Origin: Spinacia oleracea
Lineage: Eukaryota > Streptophyta > Magnoliopsida > Caryophyllales > Amaranthaceae
Reading direction: 5' to 3'
Length of the DNA: 64,000 nt
NCBI RefSeq assembly: GCF_020520425.1
Contig: NC_079492.1
Location: 143,623,861 to 143,687,860, forward strand
Below, in pieces: positions 12,335 through 24,500 of the stretch; position 1 is the stretch's first letter; each line of letters begins with the position of its first letter. The position numbers and the translations under genes were made by a program. The notes below the pieces were generated by a model. It searched no databases, was not told where the DNA came from, and was given only the letters and a program-made list of their open reading frames with translations.

Positions 12335-13030
12335 TATTCGACGCCCGCCCACGCTAAAATCACCCTACTATTTATAGCGAAAGTACAGAACTATCCTTAT
12401 ATTTTTTTACCCCTCCCTTTCATTTTTTTACCCTTCTCACCTCACCTTTCTCTCACCCCTCTCTCATCCCCCCTCCCCACCAATCTGGCTGCCGGAAAAT
12501 CGCCGGAAAAATGAAATTCCGGCGAGATTTTTTTTTACCCCTTTTATAATTCGCCGGAAAACTGATATTTATCTGTTTCTTTATAATTCGCTGGAAAACT
12601 GAAATTCTGGAAAACGTTAGTATCTTCATAATTCGTGTGAGAGTTGCGGCGGTGTTTATAGTCGAGGAAGTTGTCCCGGAAAATCGCTCTCGGAAAGCTC
12701 GTAAGCTTCAATGGAGGAGGTAAAAATGGTGTTTTTTTTAATTTTATTCATTTCTGGCGCACAAGATTTGCACCGTTCACATGTACCTGGCACAAATTCC
12801 GTGCGCCAGGTCCATGGAACATATGCAAATTTCGTGCGCCAGGTAAGGATCGGAGATGGGGCGGCGTTGAGGGCGGCGGAGATGTTTATAGCCGGCAGGA
12901 GGAAGGGAGGGAGAGAGCAGAGAAGGAGAAGGCTCATGAAGGAGGGAGGGGGGGAATTTGAATTTAAAGGGTAGAATCGTACTTTAACGTAATAAATTAG
13001 GGCGTTATTAACGGAACAGGGCGTCGAATA
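12335..13030. mobile_element. TIR element B, 696 bp, same family as element C
   Basis: The ends share the 12-bp inverted repeat TATTCGACGCCC (12335-12346) / GGGCGTCGAATA (13019-13030), also the terminal motif of the element at 13904-15756. The interior is non-coding: CT-rich tracts and repeated GCCGGAAAA blocks on the left, GTGCGCCAGG repeats in the middle, and GA-rich sequence on the right that is roughly the complement of the left. No target duplication is evident. Frames of 87-127 aa here overlap on both strands and reflect low-complexity composition. Confidence 0.6.
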
Positions 13031-13223
13031 AAAATCCACCCCTATTAACTCGACAAATACGGATGACTATTGACTACGGGTCTACGGTTCTACCCTCCTC
13101 AGTACTCCGTATTAAATTACTGAGTACTCCGTATAAATTTTAACTGGCACGTGGATTTTAAAGAGTAATTTAAATTTATTAAAATAAGATGAAGGTAGGG
13201 TGGTGAGTGAACTATTTATAGTA

Positions 13224-13499
13224 CTCCCTCCGTATTTATTTAAAAGATACACTTGGTTGGGCACAGGTATTAAGAAAAAGAATTGAATGAAACAAAGTAA
13301 TAAAATAAGTGGGGTTGAATAGATATTTTAATAATTAAAACAAGTGGGGACCATGTCATTTTAGGGGATGGGGGTGGGGTGTAGATATATTATTTAATTA
13401 GATGGTGGGGTTGATAAGTTACTAAAAATGGCAAGTGTATCTCTTAAATAAATACGGCCGGAAAAGACAAGTGTATCCCTTAAATAAATACTGAGGGAG
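13224..13499. mobile_element. Stowaway MITE, 276 bp
   Basis: It begins CTCCCTCCGTATTTATTTAA and ends with the near-inverse TTAAATAAATACTGAGGGAG. It is flanked by TA on both sides (13222-13223 and 13500-13501), the Stowaway target duplication. A second, inverted near-end inside (CTTAAATAAATACGGCCGG, about 13443-13461) suggests internal rearrangement. Confidence 0.75.
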
Positions 13500-13903
13500 T
13501 AGTAAAAAGATGTTATGAGTAAGTGCGAGTATCATAAAATAAGAAAAATATTAATATAATTAGAAGTGCAGACCATACATGCCAAAAAAAGGAAAGTATA
13601 TATTTTAATAAAATACGGCCGTTTATGAAAAGTGTATCCTTTAATAAAATACGAAATGGGTATTTATTTGTCCCATTTGTCATTTTAATTTATTATAAAT
13701 GTTCATGAAACCACGACTTTACTTCCACATAAAATACATTTGACCCATTATTTTTGTCTCTTCTCAATTTCACTTAACTCATTTCTTAATAAAAACACAT
13801 TTAGTTCATAACAATAAGGGACAAAGGAGTACAAAACAGGTTGACACAATTATTTAGTAAAGGAGAAAGCTAGTATGGTCTACATTACACAAGGGTTCTT
13901 TAA

Positions 13904-15756
13904 ATGCCACGCTATTCGACGCCCACTTTTACACATGTCGCCCATTTTTTAATGTTGAAAACTCAAAATTACCCTTATAAAAAAATCAACCCCCCCCCCC
14001 CCCCCACCCCAACCCCAACCCCATACATCACTTTCTCTCTCTTTAATTTACCCACCCCTTTCCCAATTTAGGCAGCCACCACCGCCATCCACCACCGACA
14101 CCATCACTCCCACCTAACTTGTTTTTTTCTCCGCCACCCACCACCACCCCCACCTAACTGGTTTGTTTTCCGCCACCCACTGCCGGAGAATTCATCGCCA
14201 TTCATCAAAATACCAACCGGCGCATGCACCACCATCAACAAAGCTACTCGTATTCAATTAATTAAAAAATTAATTAAATGTACTCGTGGTACTTAACGAT
14301 ACACGTCGTTTAAAAAATTAGTGATAAAAAGTGCTACAATTACTAATTAGCTAGTGTGTTTCACCTATTTCATATCGACTCAAAATAAAAATATATAAAA
14401 AAAAATTACCACCTAGCTTAAGCTACCAACAAACAAATATTAGTCTTATTCTTGTCAATTATTTAGTTTTTGACTGTAATAACCGTAAACTACCCTAACA
14501 AGACAATAAATATTCAAAGAATAAATTTAATTATGTGATTACATGGAATAGGGTTAAGAGCTCAATTCCTACCCTAGGCCGAAATAGGGATGTGAACCTT
14601 ATTCCCTCCCTAGGCATGAATAGGGATCTCAACCCTATTCAATTCCCTCCCTCCATGTGAAAAAATAGGGAGCTCAGTCCTATTCCCAACCTAGGCAGGA
14701 ATAGGGATCTCAGCCCCATTCCATGGTTTGTTTGTTTATTTCAAGATTTGTCGCTTTGTTGTTGTGGAATAGGGCTCATACCCCAATTCTTGTCCTAGGA
14801 CATGATTGGGATCTCAGACCTATTCCGTGTTTATCATTTTTGTACCATTACAACACGGAATAGGGCTACAATTTCAATTCCCTCCTAGGACAAGATAGGG
14901 ATCTCAACCCTATCCCGTGTGCTTTTGTCGCCTATACAAACCACGGAATAGGGCTCCTATTCCCATTCCCACCCTAGGACAAGATAGGGATTTCAGTCCT
15001 ATTCCGTGTTTTTTCTATTTTGTCTCCATTACAAAACACGGAATAGGGTTCCTAACCCAATTCCAACCCTAGGACAAGATAGGGATCTCAACCCTATTCT
15101 ATGTTTTTTTCTCTTTTGTCGCCATTACAATACACGGAATAGGGCTCCCCCTCCAATTTTCTCCCTAGGACAAGATAGGGATCTCAACCCTATTCCGTGT
15201 TTTTTCATTTTTGTTATTACGTGTTTTTCCTCAACTAATTCTTCGTCGAATTTATTACATTTGTTATTATTATTTAGTTAATATTTTTATTATGTTTTTA
15301 ATAATGCATTATTAAGATTTTTTTAGGGTCATTTATTAATTATAATGTCAATAAATAATTTTTTCAAATGAACACAAGTGAACATTTTTTCCTTAAATAA
15401 TTATTAACTTAATTATAGTCAACAAATAAACAAGCAAACTTAATTATAGTCAACAAATAAACAAACATAATAAAAATTCATTAACGTTCTCGGCCAAAAT
15501 TTCACTCCAATCACGATGATGACGTGGTGGTCGGGCCAATGATGGCGGTGGCTAAGGTGGGGCCGACAAAATAGTGGTGGCCGGAATTTAGTGGTGGTTT
15601 TAGTGAGAGAAAGTGGGGTAAGTGAGTGGAGGAAGTGGGGGTGAGTGAGAGTGGGTGAGGTGGGGTGGGGTGGGGTGGGGTGAGAGGGACAAGAGGGACA
15701 TTTCATTAAATAAAAATGGGCGTTTTGCGTAAAAGTGGGCGTCGAATAGTAATGCC
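13904..15756. mobile_element. TIR element C with array of hairpin repeats, 1853 bp
   Basis: A 37-bp inverted repeat (13913-13949 against 15712-15748) matches at 33 of 37 positions and starts with the same TATTCGACGCCC motif as element B. The flanks GTTCTTTAA (13895-13903) and CTTCTTTAA (15757-15765) match at 8 of 9 bases, a likely Mutator-size target duplication. Inside the TIRs the left arm is rich in CCACC/CCGCCACC and the right arm in GGTGG/GTGGGGT, so the ends pair over a long distance. A poly-C run lies at about 13990-14006. The centre is the tandem array described separately. No coding capacity. Confidence 0.65.
14545..15225 (+). repeat. tandem array of self-complementary 88-96 bp units inside element C
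   Basis: Units begin at about 14854, 14942, 15037 and 15133 with CACGGAATAGGG. They pass through CCCTAGGACAAGATAGGGAT and close with CCCTATTCCGTG, the exact inverse of the start. Each unit can therefore fold into a hairpin with about 12-bp arms. More diverged units of the same design fill 14545-14840 (for example GGAATAGGGCTCAT near 14765). The spacing between units is 88, 95 and 96 bp. Confidence 0.8.
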
Positions 15757-15765
15757 CTTCTTTAA

Positions 15766-16220
15766 TACTCCCTTTATATTTTAAAAAGAAATACACTTTT
15801 CTTAAACGACTGTATTTTAAAAAGAGATACACTTCCTTTTTTGACATGCTTTGGTCCCCTCTTCCCATTATATTAATATTTCTCTCTTTTTTGTGGTCCA
15901 CACGCACTTAGTTACATTATCTTTTTACTATGATAAATAATTCATCCATTACCCCATTTTCCTATTATATTAATATTTTTCTCTTTCTTGTAGTCCACAC
16001 ATACTTACTCACATCATCTCTTTACTATGATAAATAATTCACTCATTATCCCACTTTTATCTTATTTTAATAAATTCAACTCATCGCCCTAAAATTATGT
16101 ACAGATCAAAATGTAACTCTTTTTACTAGTTTCTCCTACTCCATATCTCTTAAAATCATGTCCGTTTTATTTGAATCGATTGAGACGTGTGAATTATGTC
16201 CCATCAAGAAGTTCTTTTTA
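15766..16220. other. intergenic, Stowaway-like fragments
   Basis: No gene. Segments such as ACTCCCTTTATATTTTAAAAAG (about 15768) and the related AAAAAGAGATACACTT resemble diverged Stowaway ends, and 15850-16060 contains an imperfect direct repeat (TTATATTAATATTTCTCTCTTTT). Ends cannot be fixed. Confidence 0.4.
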
Positions 16221-16455
16221 GCCCTGTTCTGTCACCTTATTTCCACTTATTTCAGGAAAAATAAGTTCAGATAGGTTCAGTTAAGTTCAGATAAGTTCAT
16301 ATAAGATAAGTTCAGGAAAAATAAGGGTTGATAAAGTACAACTTATATTTAAAATAAGTTTTGATAAGTTTTAATAAGTTCAGTTAAGTTTAGATAAGTT
16401 CAAATAAAATAAATTCAAAAAAAATAAGTGAAAATCAGGTGAATAGAATGCACCC
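16221..16455. mobile_element. PIF/Harbinger-type MITE, 235 bp
   Basis: The left end GCCCTGTTCTGTCACCTTAT and the reverse complement of the right end (GGGTGCATTCTATTCACCTG) form inverted repeats. TTA flanks both ends (16218-16220 and 16456-16458). The interior is a string of ATAAGTTCAG-type repeats. The terminal pattern CTGTTCT...CACCT also defines the copies at 27995-28139 and 29806-29953. Confidence 0.7.
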
Positions 16456-17978
16456 TTAATTTCTACTAATATAAAAATAATAATTCTAGGATGACACAGC
16501 GTAATTTCAATTTCATTTGCCATTGTCATAGAGTAGTTACAATGTTTAATAAGTACTCGTTGCTTTCCGTAGTACATTTTTGTGTTGATTTAAACTGTAA
16601 CTATGCTTATATGCTATGCTGAATATAAGAAGAAAAAATTGTGAAGTATATTTTAACATGAAATAACATGCGGCTTTATAGAATGTTTTATGGTCATTCT
16701 CCTATTTAGCGTTCTATACATTTTATAAAACCGGTAAAAAGGTTATGGCGACAGCAAGAGATACGATAAGAAGCTAGTATGATGTAGTTTGAGAGGTTGT
16801 GACTTTGTGAGTAGAGGTATCAAGGATGAGGCAGTTACAAAATTGAAGGGGGTTTGATAAAGAAAATAAAAATTGTACTACTCCGCAAGAATTAAGGAGA
16901 GAATAAAAGAGATTATAAATTTAAGGGAGTGAGGATTAATAAATTACAAAGGAGTATTTAAGGATTTTAGATTAAGATGGTTGAATACTTTTCCAAATTT
17001 GTTGCTGACTTTTGGCTGTCACGTTGCAAATGTTTTCTTCCATGTACTAAATTATGAACGATTTTATGGATTAATTGCATCCTACTGCGTAATTCCTTAT
17101 TTACAATATGGCATTAAGTAATCAGTTTCAAGAATTATTACAATTTAGTTTTTTTAATTAATTTAATTGAATTATGAATATATCAAGGATATTATATCTC
17201 TATTCTATAAGGAAACTTTTGAAGCCATTTTAATAAATGCCTATTTGGTGTCCCTCTATAAAATAGACTATAATACCCTAAATACGTTTATAATTTAATT
17301 TAATTAATTAACAACTTAATTATAAAAATTGGTTACTTAATGTCATATTGCAAAAAGAAAAAGGAATTCAAATGCACGTGACAACCAAACATCAACAACA
17401 ATTTAATTGAATTATTCTAGCAAACATTAAAGCAGTTTAAAAAAATGGAGTCCATCCTCCACATGCCTTTCGTTTTATAAATTTACAATATCCATATAAA
17501 ATATAACGCATGCATCGCAAGCATAAACACTGGTGAACAATAGTCGAGACTGGTCTAAGTTACTAGAAATATCAGACTTGGTTTCTTCGATCGTGAGTAT
17601 GAAGGGTATATCTTTAAACACTCAGTTAGTCGAATTCCTTTGAAGTCTATTCAACAATTTATTTAGGGTAGTTTGAGACTAAAGTGTATTTGCATTGTAT
17701 TCTATATTCCCATATTTTCTTATTTCATAGCCATTGAATCGATAATTTATCCGAAAAGATGATTAAGTTTCATGCTTATAAAAAGAAAAAGAATAAAAAG
17801 TAGAAATATCGGACCTTTTCGAGAAAGATGGCCATCAACACTTTTTATTTACTAGAGGTTGACGGGCTAGGAAATACGGAGTATGATTGTTAAATTGACC
17901 CGATTCAACCGATATCCGATGAAAATCGAAATAATTCAGTAAAAGAATCTCACGCATTCAATCCGCATGAGCATATAA
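16456..17978. other. AT-rich intergenic sequence, nothing recognised
   Basis: No coding potential or transposon ends were recognised. Composition is AT-rich, with short TTAATTAA-type runs around 17150-17330. Confidence 0.45.
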
Positions 17979-18281
17979 GAGCAACTCCAATGGTTACAAA
18001 ATTGACCTGCTCACAAAAAAAGAAGAAGCATGTGAGCAGGTAGCCCACCATTGGTACAACAATGACATAAGCAGCTGTTAAAACCTTGTAGCTATGTTGG
18101 ACTACGTAGCTCAAAAAAAATATAGCTCAAATAAATAAATTATTTAAATTAAAAATTATATGGAGCTACAAAGCATTGTAGCTCACCAATGTGATAATTT
18201 GTAGTTTTAATCAATTCTAGTTAGAAATTTGATGTGGCAAAGTTAGCCACAACATCTTGTAGCTTACCATTGGAGTTGCTC
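17979..18281. mobile_element. TIR MITE, 303 bp, TAA target duplication
   Basis: GAGCAACTCCAATGG at the left and CCATTGGAGTTGCTC at the right are perfect 15-bp inverses. TAA flanks both sides (17976-17978 and 18282-18284), consistent with PIF/Harbinger. The interior has repeated TTGTAGCT/AGCTAC motifs and no coding frame. Confidence 0.75.
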
Positions 18282-18391
18282 TAATGACCCTACACAAAAC
18301 ATTATCCGATTATACTCCAGTTCAAATATACTTAACCTGTAACCAATCAATACCAAACGAGCCCTTAGTTAGTAATAAAAAAGCGCAAATT

Positions 18392-18417
18392 TTTGGCTAT
18401 ACCCGGGTATAGCCAAA
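18392..18417. repeat. perfect 26-bp palindrome in left TIR of element D
   Basis: Centre at CCCGGG (18402-18407), with arms GGCTATA / TATAGCC extended by TTT and AAA. The 12-bp-arm counterpart at the right end is 19967-19992, with a 2-base AG loop. Confidence 0.9.
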
Positions 18418-19966
18418 GCTGGTTGTACGGTTGTACCCCCATCCAAAACGATGTCGTTTTGTCTTGTTTAAAATGAACATTAATATACTAGTACAAAAAT
18501 GAACATTTACTATTTTGGAAATGAACATTTATTTATTTATTTGGAATGAACATTTACTATTTTGGAAATGAACTTTTTTCTATTTATTTGGAAATAAACT
18601 ACAAAAACGAACATTTACTATTTCGGAAATGAACATTTATTTATTTATTTGGAATGAATATTTACTATTTTGGAAATGAACATTTATTTATTTATTTGGA
18701 AATAAACAATATAGGCGCTTGTAAAAACATAAAAGACCAATGAAGTGAACAATTTCATTATGAACATTAACCATATATTTATTGTGAACAAACAAATAAA
18801 CAAGAAAGAACAAATAATTCAACAAAAAAGAACATAAAATTCCAGAAAAAAGAACAACCAATACAACAATTATGAACAATTTTATGATGAATTTTAAAGC
18901 CAACATCAAAGAACAAACAATACAACAAGAAAGAACAAATACTGGTACAAAAATGAACATTTACTATTTCGGAAATGAACATTTATTTATTTATTTGGAA
19001 TGAATATTTACTATTTTGGAAATGAACATTTATTTATTTATTTGGAAATAAACTACAGAAATGAACATTTACTATTTCGGAAATGAACATTTATTTATTT
19101 ATTTGGAATGAACATTTACTATTTTGGAAATGAACATTTATTTATTTATTTGGAAATAAACAATATAGGCGCTTGTAAAAACATAAAATAACAATGAAGT
19201 GAACAATTTCATTATGAACATTAACCATATATTTATTGTGAACAAACAAATAAACAAGAAAAAACAAATAATTCAACAAAAAAGAACAAACAATATAAAA
19301 AAGAACATAAAATTCCAGAAAAAAGAACAAAAAATACAACAATTATGAACAATTTTATGATGAATTTTAAATCCAACATGAAAGAACAAACAATCCAACA
19401 AGAAAGAACAAACAATAAAGCAGATAATTATTATGAACAAACAAATAAACAAGAAAGAACAAATAATTCAACAAAAAAGAACAAACAATATAAAAAAGAA
19501 CATAAATTCCAGAAAAAAGAACAAACAATACAACAATTATGAACAATTTTATGATGAATTTCAAAGCCAACATGAAAGAACAAACAATACAACAATAAGT
19601 TTGATGAATGAATTTTAAAAACAACAAGAAATAACAAACAGTACAACAAGAAAGAACAAACAATACAAAAAGAAAGAATAAAAGATTAATGAAGAGTTTA
19701 ATTATGAACATTAACCATATGCTTATTATAAACAAACAAATAAACAAGAAAGAACAAACAATATAAAAAAGAACATAAAATTCCAGAAGAAAGAACAAAA
19801 AAATACAACAATTATGAAAATTTGATGATGAATTTAAAAAACAATATGAAAGAACAAACAGTATAACAAGAAAGAACAAACAGTACAATAAGAATGAACA
19901 AACAGTACAACAAAAAAGAACAAACTGTCGACCAGAATGAACAAACAATATGAGCGCGTCGTTTTT

Positions 19967-19992
19967 GGGTACAGCCAGAGCTGGCTGTACCC
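19967..19992. repeat. hairpin in right TIR of element D
   Basis: GGGTACAGCCAG and CTGGCTGTACCC are exact inverses separated by AG. Confidence 0.9.
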
Positions 19993-20022
19993 GGTACAGC
20001 AGTTAGCGATTGATAAAAAAGC

Positions 20023-21578
20023 ATGTTGTTAATAGGAAACGGCCCATAACTTAATACGGAACAAGACCTTTGTTGTTAATTTCTCCACAGATATTCGAAT
20101 TGGCTGGAAACTGGAACCAAATCCCTGTCGTCTTCGAACGGGAAAAGGGCGAAAGGACCCCCAATTCTGCTACAATTGGCCATTGCTAATTCTCCATTCC
20201 TTCTCCTGCTACGTAATCTTAGAACAAATCCCTGCTCACAATCACTCAAAACAGTCACATCAACGAATTTGGATTTCGGGCGTTCTCTGTTGCTCTAATC
20301 TCCTACGCCCGGGACTGGAAATTTTTTCCCGATAAACAATCCAACACTAATTGAGGTATGATCTTGAATTTCTTCGTTTTTAAATTGTCGCAAATTTGTT
20401 TTTTTTGATAGGAAAATTCGGTAGAAGGCTTACCGTCCAACGACAATGCAGTACCATCTACCATCACGTTTATGCTGATTTTGTGATTATTTATGCTTTC
20501 TGCATGAAGGGTTTAGTTTAATTGGATTGTATTTAGGGTTTAACCAATTTTCAGAGGGTTCCCAACTTCCCATGAATTTGTTCAGGGTTAATAGAATACG
20601 TTAAGTATGTTCAGTGGATTGCATTTCTGTTAAATTTGGTGTGGATTGTATTTAGGGTTTATCGATGAATGTTTAGAACTTTTAATAAAAGAAAAGTGAA
20701 CTGAAAATGATAGTCTTCTTTCAAGACTATAATCTACGAATGTTACATGGATGGTGGAAGATAATTCATGTACTGGGGGTGTAATTTTGGCTCGTATCAT
20801 AGTGTTGGTCAGTCATGCGATTTATGGATGGTTTTACGTCTTGTTGATAACATCATTGTGAATTAACATTGGAAATTACATTGTATGCTTGATTCATTTT
20901 GAACGAAAGTAAAATTGAATGAACTAAAGGGAAAATGTTGTCATGGTTGTTTCCTGAATTATTGTCCATTTGATGTATAAAGATTGCGATATTGAAGGGG
21001 TGATTTATGATCAATTGGGGAGGAGTTGTGGGCTGATTTTGGCTAACTAGATACCACCATTGCATTTGCTATTGTGTGGGTTATGGTTTTCAGTTGTTTC
21101 TATTATAAATTATAATGCACGGAAGCTATCCCTAATTAAGTTTTGCGTATAGTGTTTCTAGATAATAGACAAAATTTCTCGAGGACTTCAAAATCATCAT
21201 TGTAGTCCAATGTTTTAAGAATTTTGTCTACCTCCCAGCCATAACATTGTTTGATATGTGCTGCAAGAATTGATGGCTGCGTTGAATTACTGGTATTAAC
21301 GAATACAATGTTGATTTTAGCTCCACTGTACTTTCACGTAGTCTTCAAAAGAATTGAATAGTTGAGCTCCAAGATTATGGGTTGTGTTTTAGACCTTTAT
21401 CTCTATGCGGAATAAAAGGGTGCCTAACTTTGTGTTTCAAGATGCACTATACATATCTGGGGTTCTTGTTATATTTGTATGTTTAGAGCTCATCTCATCA
21501 AATTGTGTATCCGTTGCTATTCCAGGCTTGTCTTATATAGTAATAACATCCATTGTGAGCTGAAGCCAAGCAGCAACG
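20023..21578 (+). promoter_or_regulatory. promoter, 5' UTR and 5' UTR intron of the Crooked-neck gene
   Basis: The leader probably contains an intron with donor GAG|GTATGA (exon end 20355) and acceptor TTCCAG|GC (exon start 21526), leaving a 53-nt second leader exon before the ATG at 21579. The intron would be 1170 bp and T-rich, typical of plant leader introns. Element D ends at 20012, leaving less than 350 bp between it and the proposed donor. The transcription start is not fixed. Confidence 0.5.
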
Positions 21579-24500
21579 ATGGGTTCATTCAAGGAGTCTA
21601 ACCCATCTTTAGGGTTTCTCACAATGAAAGAGACAGAAGTAAGGTACCCTCAATCCACCAGAGTCAAGAACAAGACTCCTGCTCCTATTCAGATCACTGC
21701 TGAACAACTTCTGCGCGAAGCCCGTGAACGCCAAGAATCTGAAATCCGCCCGCCTAAGCAAAAGATAGCTGATTCAGCTGAGCTTGCAGACTATCGTCTT
21801 CGGAAGCGCAAGGAATTTGAAGATTTGGTCCAGAGGGTGCGGTGGGATGTTAGTGTGTGGGTCAACTATGCACGATGGGAGGAGTCACAGAAGAACTTTG
21901 AACATGCTCGCTCGGTTTGGGAGCGCGCTTTGGAGGTTGATTATAGAAATCATACCTTATGGCTAAAATACGCAAACATGGAGATGAAGAATAAGTTCAT
22001 AAACCATGCGAGGAATGTGTGGGAACATGCTGTCTCTTTGCTCCCCAGAGTAGATCAACTGTGGTTAAAATATATCCATATGGAGGAGATGCTTGGCAAT
22101 GTGGCTGGTGCTAGGCAGATTTTCGAGAGATGGATGCAGTGGCATCCTGATCATCAAGGATGGCGCTCCTACATTAAGTTTGAGTTGCGTTACAATGAGA
22201 TTGACCGTGCCAGGCAAATATACGAGAGACTTGTGCAATGTCACCCAAAGGCCGATGCATGGATTCGTTATGCAAAGTTTGAATTGAAAAATGGGGAAAT
22301 TGCTCGATCTAGGAATTGCTATGAGAGAGCAGTTGACAAGTTGGCAGATGATGAAGAAGCAGAGCAGCTGTTTGTGGCTTTTGCTGAATTTGAGGAAAGG
22401 TGCAAGGAGACAGAGCGTGCTAGATGTATCTATAAAATTGCACTGGACCATATACCTAAAGGGCGGGCTGAGGAGGTTTATAAAAAGTTTGTTGCATTTG
22501 AGAAACAGTATGGGCACAAGGAGGGTATTAATGACGCTATTGTGGGAAGAAGAAGATTTCAGTATGAGGATGAAGTCAGAAAGAACTCCCTTAACTATGA
22601 CATTTGGTTTGATTACATTCGTCTGGAAGAAAGTGTTGGTGTCAAAGACAAAGTAAGAGACCTATATGAGAGGGCTATATCCAATGTCCCACCAGCTGAG
22701 GAGAAATGCTACTGGCAGCGTTACATCTACCTCTGGTAGGTACTGATGATGTTTCTTTATTGCTTTTTTATGCAAAGTTATAATTCTGAAATTCATCTGT
22801 TTCTGCTAAAGAGAGCAATGATTTCTGACCAACTCCTGTTTACCTTTTAGGATCAATTATGCTTTATATGAAGAACTTGATGCAAAAGATATGGAGCGAA
22901 CAAGACAGATATACAGGTAAATCATTCAGGGCTTACTACAATAAGTCAATGACACTAGTGTCTTGAAATATCTAATGGCAATGGCGTATCTCACGGGCAT
23001 ACATAGAATATCACTTGCCTTTTTTAGTTGCAGATGCCATTCTTTTAATAGGGACGAATCGATTCATGGATTTTCTTAGTTTAGGATGATGAGATATATA
23101 GGTCATGTATTGCATCATATATTTTGAGTGTGCTTTATTTTGGCAGAATATCTAGGCATGCATGTTTAATATCTTCTGTAGAGGGTTTAACTACGTCTAG
23201 GCCTCTAGGGGAAAAGATAACTGGCATGAATTCAGGTATAGTTAAGCGTTCTTATAAAGTCAGACAGGAGTTCCACTAATGTTGTCAAGTTTTACTTGTG
23301 ATTCGACCTAATTCATTTCTTTGTTTGACATTATATTGAGGGAAAAAGGTCCAAAAGAAAAGGGGCATGACCTAGAAATAAATCTGGTCAAGTCCAAGCT
23401 CACCTCAGTGCTTGTTGACTGCATGAACAGGATATTATAGCAATCACAGTCCTTATTTTTAATTATATACCAGTTCCATTTCGCCATTCCAGTTCTTTGC
23501 ACGAAAACTTGAATTCTTATGTTGATACTTCTCCCTCCCTACTTGTTTTCATATGCCACTATATGTCAGCAGACTCTGGACATGCAATCTGGTGGACAAT
23601 GTTCTAATGCCTCACCCTTCAAATTTCTTGTCTTAACCACATATTTCTGGATTAATATTTGTTTTTTAAAACCTTATGCGCGTCTTTGTTACTAATTATT
23701 TCCCTTGTTTTATTCAGGGAATGCCTTAAGTTGATTCCTCACAACAAGTTCTCCTTTGCTAAGATCTGGCTTTTGGCAGCGCAGTTTGAGGTACGACAAT
23801 TGAATCTGAATGGTGCACGCCAGATATTGGGCAATGCGATTGGGAGGGTTCCAAAGGATAAGGTAACATTCTGTGTAGAACATCATTAGCACAAATATCA
23901 AATCTGTATATTCGTCTTCTGACAACTGTGTTTCTGCATAACAGATTTTCAGAAATTACATTGAAATAGAGTTGCAATTGGGAAAAATAGATAGATGCAG
24001 GAAGATATATGAGAAATATTTGGAATGGTCTCCAGAGAATTGCTATGCATGGACCAAGTATGCCGAGTTGGAACGTTCTTTGTGCGAAACAGAAAGAGCT
24101 AGGGGTATTTATGAGCTTGCCATAGCTCAGCCCGCATTGGACATGCCGGAAATTTTGTGGAAGGTAACTAACCTTGGCCTTTCTTTTGGTTTCTTTTCAT
24201 TGGGAAAAGGAATGCAATAGGGTTTTGGTTGTTTCAAACTGGCTGCATGTTTGAATGAATTGTATCTGAGATTTTGCTTCTCCTCTGATACTTGTCTTGT
24301 ATATTCCTTCCTTATGTACAACCTTTTGCAAAGGGGTCAGTTCTACTCGAAAAAATTCTGAAAGAATTTGACGCTACTTCTCTTGCAGTTTCTTCCTGTT
24401 CTGCACTGCAACTGGTGTTTTTCAGTGATGGTGTTTGGATACAGTTTTGGTATCTTTGTTCTCAAGTTTTATCCTATCTTTCTTCGAAATTACGGAGTAT

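Larger units (their letters stand above)
18385..20012. mobile_element. Non-autonomous TIR element with palindromic ends and repeat interior (element D)
   Basis: Inverted ends carry related GGTAYAGCCA...GGYTGTAC sequence over about 40 bp. Each contains its own palindrome: a perfect 26-bp one at 18392-18417 and a 12-bp-arm hairpin at 19967-19992. A 10-bp direct repeat ATAAAAAAGC flanks the element (18375-18384 and 20013-20022). The interior is repetitive: GAACATTTACTATTTYGGAA units followed by AAGAACAAACAATACAACAA units. A larger duplication of 454 bp offset is also present (ATAGGCGCTT at 18711 and 19165). Open frames of up to 193 aa are translations of these repeats. No transposase; Mutator-like affiliation is inferred only from the duplication size. 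Confidence 0.65.

Noticed and set aside
12656-13039. 127-aa minus-strand frame
   Set aside because: It lies within transposon B, overlaps other open frames on the opposite strand, and resembles nothing recognisable.
13990-14006. Poly-C runs here and at about 59196-59212 as biological signals
   Set aside because: Long C homopolymers are prone to sequencing error and no paired feature supports a function.
19367-19948. 193-aa Phe/Leu/Cys-rich minus-strand frame resembling a membrane protein
   Set aside because: It is the translation of the AAGAACAAACAATAC repeats of element D; all frames there are open because the repeats lack stops.
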